In this document: one piece after another, positions 60,049-64,000 of the stretch
Position numbering within the stretch: the stretch's first letter is position 1
How the letters are laid out: every line of letters begins with the position of its first letter
NCBI RefSeq assembly: GCF_000315485.1
Contig: NZ_JH992940.1
Location: forward strand, 727,574-791,573
Direction of reading: 5' to 3'
DNA from: Bacteroides oleiciplenus YIT 12058
GTDB taxonomy: Bacteria; Bacteroidota; Bacteroidia; Bacteroidales; Bacteroidaceae
DNA length: 64,000 nt
Position numbers and translations under genes: made by a program
The notes under the pieces: model-generated
What the model was told of the DNA's origin: nothing
The model's input: the letters and a program-made list of their open reading frames with translations, nothing else
Database searches by the model: none

Positions 60049-63000
60049 ATGACACAACCCGCTACATCTTCTGAACTAGCCCAAAATTATCGCGTCAATT
60101 ATTCGATTAACGTACAAGCGGATGAAGGCGTGAAAAAAGTTACCAAATTTGCCGAAGCTATCGGCGAACTGGTAAAAGCAAACGCCGGCTTCAAACTGGC
60201 CGCAGGCAATATCAACACAATCATGAAGGAAGTCGATGAAGTTTTCCGCCCTAAAGGAAGAAAACGCGACTATACCTACGATTTCAACATCAAGACCAAC
60301 CAGACCGAAGAGAAGCTGACGCGGATTAAAACCGCGTTGACCGAGATTCGCGAAATGAGTTCAGGCATCAATCTGGTTATCAATGCCGGACAGAAACTGG
60401 ATACCAAGGCAATAAAGTCACAGGCCAAAAAAGTTATTGATAAAAATGCAATAGCTGCCCAGGAGACATTAGCCCAAAAGACTGCCAAAGACTCTGCCCT
60501 GTCCATATCCGAAACCCAGAAAAATATAACGAAGGCCATCGGGAAAATCAACTCAGCCCTTATCCACCTCGAAAACGAGAGGGAAATACGGATAAAGACC
60601 GATACAGCCAAATTACGTCTGGAGGAGATACTTACTTTATTGCATAACATAAAGGGGGCTTCGCAAATCACCCTTAATATTCAAAACGGAAAAAGCAAAA
60701 AAGGCAAAGAAAACAGTATAGTTCCCGAAGTAATACCAACCGTTCCTGCAATAATCCCCGGCTCTGTACCTACGATTTCTGTGCCTCCTGTTCTTCCTCC
60801 TGTTGTTCCGCCTACGTCCCCCACCCCGGAAAAACCATTGACTCAAAAGCAACAGGAAAGACAACGTGAGAGACAAGCGAAGGAAGAAGAACGGATAGTG
60901 AGAAAGGCAGAAGCCGAGCAGGAAAGAGAGTTCCGCCAAAGAATACGCAATAAACTGAAGTCTTTTAATAACCTTGAAAAGATTTACGCCAAACGGGATA
61001 AGAAATTCGAGGAACTTGAAAAGATGAGGATGCGCCGAATCCTTGAAAAGGAACGGGAGGACGAAAAGAAAAAGCTTCAGAACGAAAAGAGACAACAGAA
61101 GCTTGCTGGACAAAGATTACGGCTGACACAGAAACAATCTGTCATTGAAGACTCCAAATATGGGAACAGACGTCGTGCGGCCATTAACCGTATGCAATAC
61201 TCCAAGACACCGTCCATTCGGAATCTCCCTTTCCTTTCCATGTTCAACGCATACATGGCATACAACTTCATGAAATCCGAACTGAGAGATGCTGTAGAAT
61301 ATGCCAATGTGATGGAATCTGCGAAAAGCATTTTGCGCGTATCAGATTCCGATTTAGGTACTTTTGAGCAACGGTTTGAAAAGATGTCCCGGCATGTCCG
61401 GCAAATTGGTGTGGACACCAAGTTCACGGCGGTACAAATCGGACAGGCAACACGCTTTCTGGCAATGGCCGGCATGGACATGGAGACGATTCACAACTCC
61501 ATGCGCCCCATTGTCAACCTTGCATTAATAGGTGATAATGATGTAGGTCAGATTGCAGACTTGACCACGAACATTATGAGCGGATACAAGATTAAGAGTA
61601 CCAGTATGAATTCTGTTGCTGATATTCTGGCATCAACCGTGTCACGTTCTAACGTCAATATTATAGAAATGGCGGAAAGCTTCAAAATGGCGGGAGGTTA
61701 TCTGAAAACCGCAGGCATTGACTTTGCCGAGGCGGCAGCTGCTGTTGGCGTATTAGGTAACTCTGGTATCAAAGGTACGATGGCAGGTACAGCTTTGAGG
61801 GCCATGTCTACCCGTTTTGCCAAACCAACCAAAGAGGCGGCAGAAACTTTGGAGAAGTTAAAAGTCAAGTTTACTCATTTTATCGATGTATATGGCAAGA
61901 AAGTAGAAAAGGTCCGTCCTCTGGCAGATATTTTTAGAGACCTGCATAAAGCTGGGGCGACAATGGCCGATATGCAGGCTATCTTTGGCAAAATCGGTGG
62001 TAATGCCGCCATGCAGTTCATCAATAATTATGAAAAGCTTAGAGAAATCACTGTACAGAATAAAGGTTCAAATGGCATCTCAACAGAGCTGGCCTTAGTG
62101 AAGCAACAAACAACAAAAGGACTCTGGTATCAGGTTACTTCCCAACTTACAGAAAGCTTTATGACAGGCTTTGAACTGATGGAACCCTCTATCCGGCAGG
62201 TATTAAAGGATTTTCTCGCCAAATTCAGTACCCCGGACCTAGCCCGCGGACTGGCCGAAATAGGCCGGACACTAATTAGCATCGTGTCAACCCTTGCCAA
62301 CTTTGGCACATGGATAGTAAAGAACTTCCATTGGATAGAGCCCATCCTCTTCACTGGTTTTGTCGCAACCCGGCTTTACAAACTTGCCGGAGCATTGACC
62401 AATGTAGGCGTGGCGATGGGGTTCTTAGGCAAACAGTCTGCTGCCGCCTCAACCATCCAACTTCTGACCGGATTAACCGGGCTTGGCGGAAAAATATCAG
62501 GCAAGACACTAACCTTTGCCAACAAAAGAGCTATCGTATCGGCTCTACAATCTGCCGGAGTGACTGGTAAAGGAGCAATGACCCAGGCACTATTATCTTC
62601 CGGTCTCATGGGTGGCAGCTCATTGATGGCAGCACGCAGCGCTTTCGGTCCGTTGTTTGCTTCTCAGGTGGTAACAGGCAACGGAATGGTTGGGGCAACC
62701 GCTTCTTTATCGGCCATCGGAACCGGAGCGGCGGCAGCGACCGCAAGTATCGCTGCTTTGGTCGGCGCCCTTGGTTGGGTGGCATACAAAACCTGGAAGA
62801 TTAAAGAAGCCAAAGATGCCGTGCAGGAAGAAATCAGAGCCAACAGAAAATACCGGTATCCAAGTATTGATAGCCTATACGAATCGTTAAGGAAGACATA
62901 CCAGCAGGCACTTGCTACTAAAAATGCCGTTGATGACGTGACGAAGGGAAAGACGCTTGAAGAAGCATCCGGCCAAAAAATCGGCGCCTTTACAGGAAAC

Positions 63001-63969
63001 TGGTGGACGGCTTTCTTCACTTCAGCCGCTGCTGCTGAAACCAGATCTGCACCATCATACTCCTTTGATGATGCTTACCAGTCCGATGTAAAGGCCGCAA
63101 TACACACGCTTGCCGAGAAAGACAGTCAGGAACGGATACTAAAAGCCTATGCTAACCTCGGAAAACTAAAGACCGACGAAGAAATCGGTGGATTTATCCG
63201 GAGCGCCAAAGCTGTGTTCGGGCAAGATGGACTCACCTTAAACCGCAAATTATGGACAGAGGATAAGAACGGCAAAATTCTGTACAAATCGGGCATGGAT
63301 AAATTGACCGCTGCCGAGGCAAGCAGCACAATCGATTATGCCGATTATATGAATGAAAAGCTTGTTCCGGAAATCGTTAAGATTGCACAGAACTACAGGA
63401 CAGCCCTTTCGTCACAACATAATGCCCGCTATGCTATGGCATTGGGAGGATTCAAATTCACCGAACTTATAAAACTCGGATATTCGAGAGGTAAGGACGG
63501 ACTATGGAAACAGAAAGTCCCCGGAAAGAAAGCAACCAAGGAAGAGAGAGAAATAGCATTGGCTAATGCGTCAGCCGCACACAACATGGTTGTCACATTT
63601 GCTTCCAGTCTGCGGCAAACTTTTGGTGGCTCAGCAGAAATGGCAGAGAACATACTGCAAAAAGCCGGATTCTCTCCTGACTTATATTCTAATGAACCGG
63701 ACAAGGACGATTCTCCCTACAATTCAAATGGCATAACATCAGGGGCCGATGACGGGCTTGCCGGAGGCAATTACTCAGGTACCGGAAAGCTATCATCGGC
63801 CGCACCGAAGCAAGTGATTGTAAATATCACCAACCTGATGAGTCTCGAAGCCATTAACCTATTGAAATCAGAAGATGGGAAGAATCCGGAAATACAAAAT
63901 CTTAAAGAACAACTCGCTCAGGCATTGATTGATGTAGTACACGACTTCGATGCAACCTGGGAGGGATAA
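60049..63969 (+). CDS. tail tape measure protein
   Basis: A 1,306-residue protein. Residues 1-200 are helical. Residues 225-265 are Pro/Val-rich (PEVIPTVPAIIPGSVPTISV), 265-380 are a Lys/Glu/Arg coiled coil, and 410-600 match the TP901-type core (MESAKSILRVSDSDLGTFEQ, AGIDFAEAAAAVGVLGNSGI). Hydrophobic and Ala/Gly-rich segments follow at about 740-925. Its length sets the tail length, by the usual 0.15 nm per residue roughly 190-200 nm, a long contractile tail. Confidence 0.9.
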   Translation: MTQPATSSELAQNYRVNYSINVQADEGVKKVTKFAEAIGELVKANAGFKLAAGNINTIMKEVDEVFRPKGRKRDYTYDFNIKTNQTEEKLTRIKTALTEIREMSSGINLVINAGQKLDTKAIKSQAKKVIDKNAIAAQETLAQKTAKDSALSISETQKNITKAIGKINSALIHLENEREIRIKTDTAKLRLEEILTLLHNIKGASQITLNIQNGKSKKGKENSIVPEVIPTVPAIIPGSVPTISVPPVLPPVVPPTSPTPEKPLTQKQQERQRERQAKEEERIVRKAEAEQEREFRQRIRNKLKSFNNLEKIYAKRDKKFEELEKMRMRRILEKEREDEKKKLQNEKRQQKLAGQRLRLTQKQSVIEDSKYGNRRRAAINRMQYSKTPSIRNLPFLSMFNAYMAYNFMKSELRDAVEYANVMESAKSILRVSDSDLGTFEQRFEKMSRHVRQIGVDTKFTAVQIGQATRFLAMAGMDMETIHNSMRPIVNLALIGDNDVGQIADLTTNIMSGYKIKSTSMNSVADILASTVSRSNVNIIEMAESFKMAGGYLKTAGIDFAEAAAAVGVLGNSGIKGTMAGTALRAMSTRFAKPTKEAAETLEKLKVKFTHFIDVYGKKVEKVRPLADIFRDLHKAGATMADMQAIFGKIGGNAAMQFINNYEKLREITVQNKGSNGISTELALVKQQTTKGLWYQVTSQLTESFMTGFELMEPSIRQVLKDFLAKFSTPDLARGLAEIGRTLISIVSTLANFGTWIVKNFHWIEPILFTGFVATRLYKLAGALTNVGVAMGFLGKQSAAASTIQLLTGLTGLGGKISGKTLTFANKRAIVSALQSAGVTGKGAMTQALLSSGLMGGSSLMAARSAFGPLFASQVVTGNGMVGATASLSAIGTGAAAATASIAALVGALGWVAYKTWKIKEAKDAVQEEIRANRKYRYPSIDSLYESLRKTYQQALATKNAVDDVTKGKTLEEASGQKIGAFTGNWWTAFFTSAAAAETRSAPSYSFDDAYQSDVKAAIHTLAEKDSQERILKAYANLGKLKTDEEIGGFIRSAKAVFGQDGLTLNRKLWTEDKNGKILYKSGMDKLTAAEASSTIDYADYMNEKLVPEIVKIAQNYRTALSSQHNARYAMALGGFKFTELIKLGYSRGKDGLWKQKVPGKKATKEEREIALANASAAHNMVVTFASSLRQTFGGSAEMAENILQKAGFSPDLYSNEPDKDDSPYNSNGITSGADDGLAGGNYSGTGKLSSAAPKQVIVNITNLMSLEAINLLKSEDGKNPEIQNLKEQLAQALIDVVHDFDATWEG

Positions 63970-63981
63970 AACAATCATAGT

Positions 63982-64000
63982 ATGCCCAAAATTATTAGTA
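63982..64000 (+). CDS. start of next tail gene (cut off)
   Basis: ATG at 63982 begins MPKIIS and runs off the window 12 nt after the tape measure stop. In Mu-like phages the next gene encodes a DNA circularisation or baseplate hub protein; that is only a guess from order. Confidence 0.4.

Overview
The window looks like DNA of a gut Bacteroidales bacterium (Bacteroides or Parabacteroides type). Evidence: -7 promoter boxes of the form TAnnTTTG, few strong Shine-Dalgarno sites, SusC/SusD and FecR/ECF-sigma operons, and small proteins typical of Bacteroides mobile elements. Most of it reads as one large temperate phage or prophage. The phage extends past both ends of the window.

Layout. (1) 0.1-24.8 kb, minus strand: a long run of closely packed, mostly unrecognised small genes, probably an early/accessory region. 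It includes DUF932-like, DUF3560-like, possible Nmad5-like and antitoxin-like proteins, and three broken or frameshifted genes. Inside it is a reverse transcriptase operon (19889 to 17644). Directly behind the RT stop codon lies a 1-kb array of six diverged units. Each unit has a conserved 34-nt box, a variable hairpin domain with a compensated closing stem, and a second short box. The intergenic gaps of this region hold several more structured elements, some with tRNA T-arm-like loops. (2) 24.85-26.2 kb: AT-rich gene-free zone with repeats. (3) 26.3-30.7 kb: a plus-strand gene of unknown function, convergent with a minus-strand regulatory operon that includes a BRO-N/KilA-N/KilAC antirepressor. 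(4) 30.9-39.1 kb, plus strand: head and tail genes in Mu-like order (portal, MuF, gpG-like, ClpP-type protease/scaffold, capsid, sheath, tube). (5) 39.2-58.6 kb: two self-contained, convergent ECF-sigma/FecR/TonB-receptor operons sitting inside the tail module. One is sigma-FecR-SusC-SusD-TlpA. The other is sigma-FecR-TonB receptor-DUF4249 followed by alternating lipoproteins and small beta-barrels, among them a lipoprotein related to cholesterol-dependent cytolysins but lacking domain 4. They meet at a bidirectional terminator. (6) 58.9-64 kb, plus strand: the tail module resumes with a Dam-type methyltransferase, a tail assembly chaperone with a probable -1 frameshift, and the tape measure protein.

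Best candidate for an undescribed system: the RT operon with its six-unit structured array (16651-19889). Second: the cargo of surface transport and pore-forming-family genes inserted between tube and chaperone genes of a contractile-tailed phage. Third: the family of tRNA-arm-like noncoding elements between 20.0 and 24.85 kb. All functional assignments rest on reading the sequence; no database search was run.
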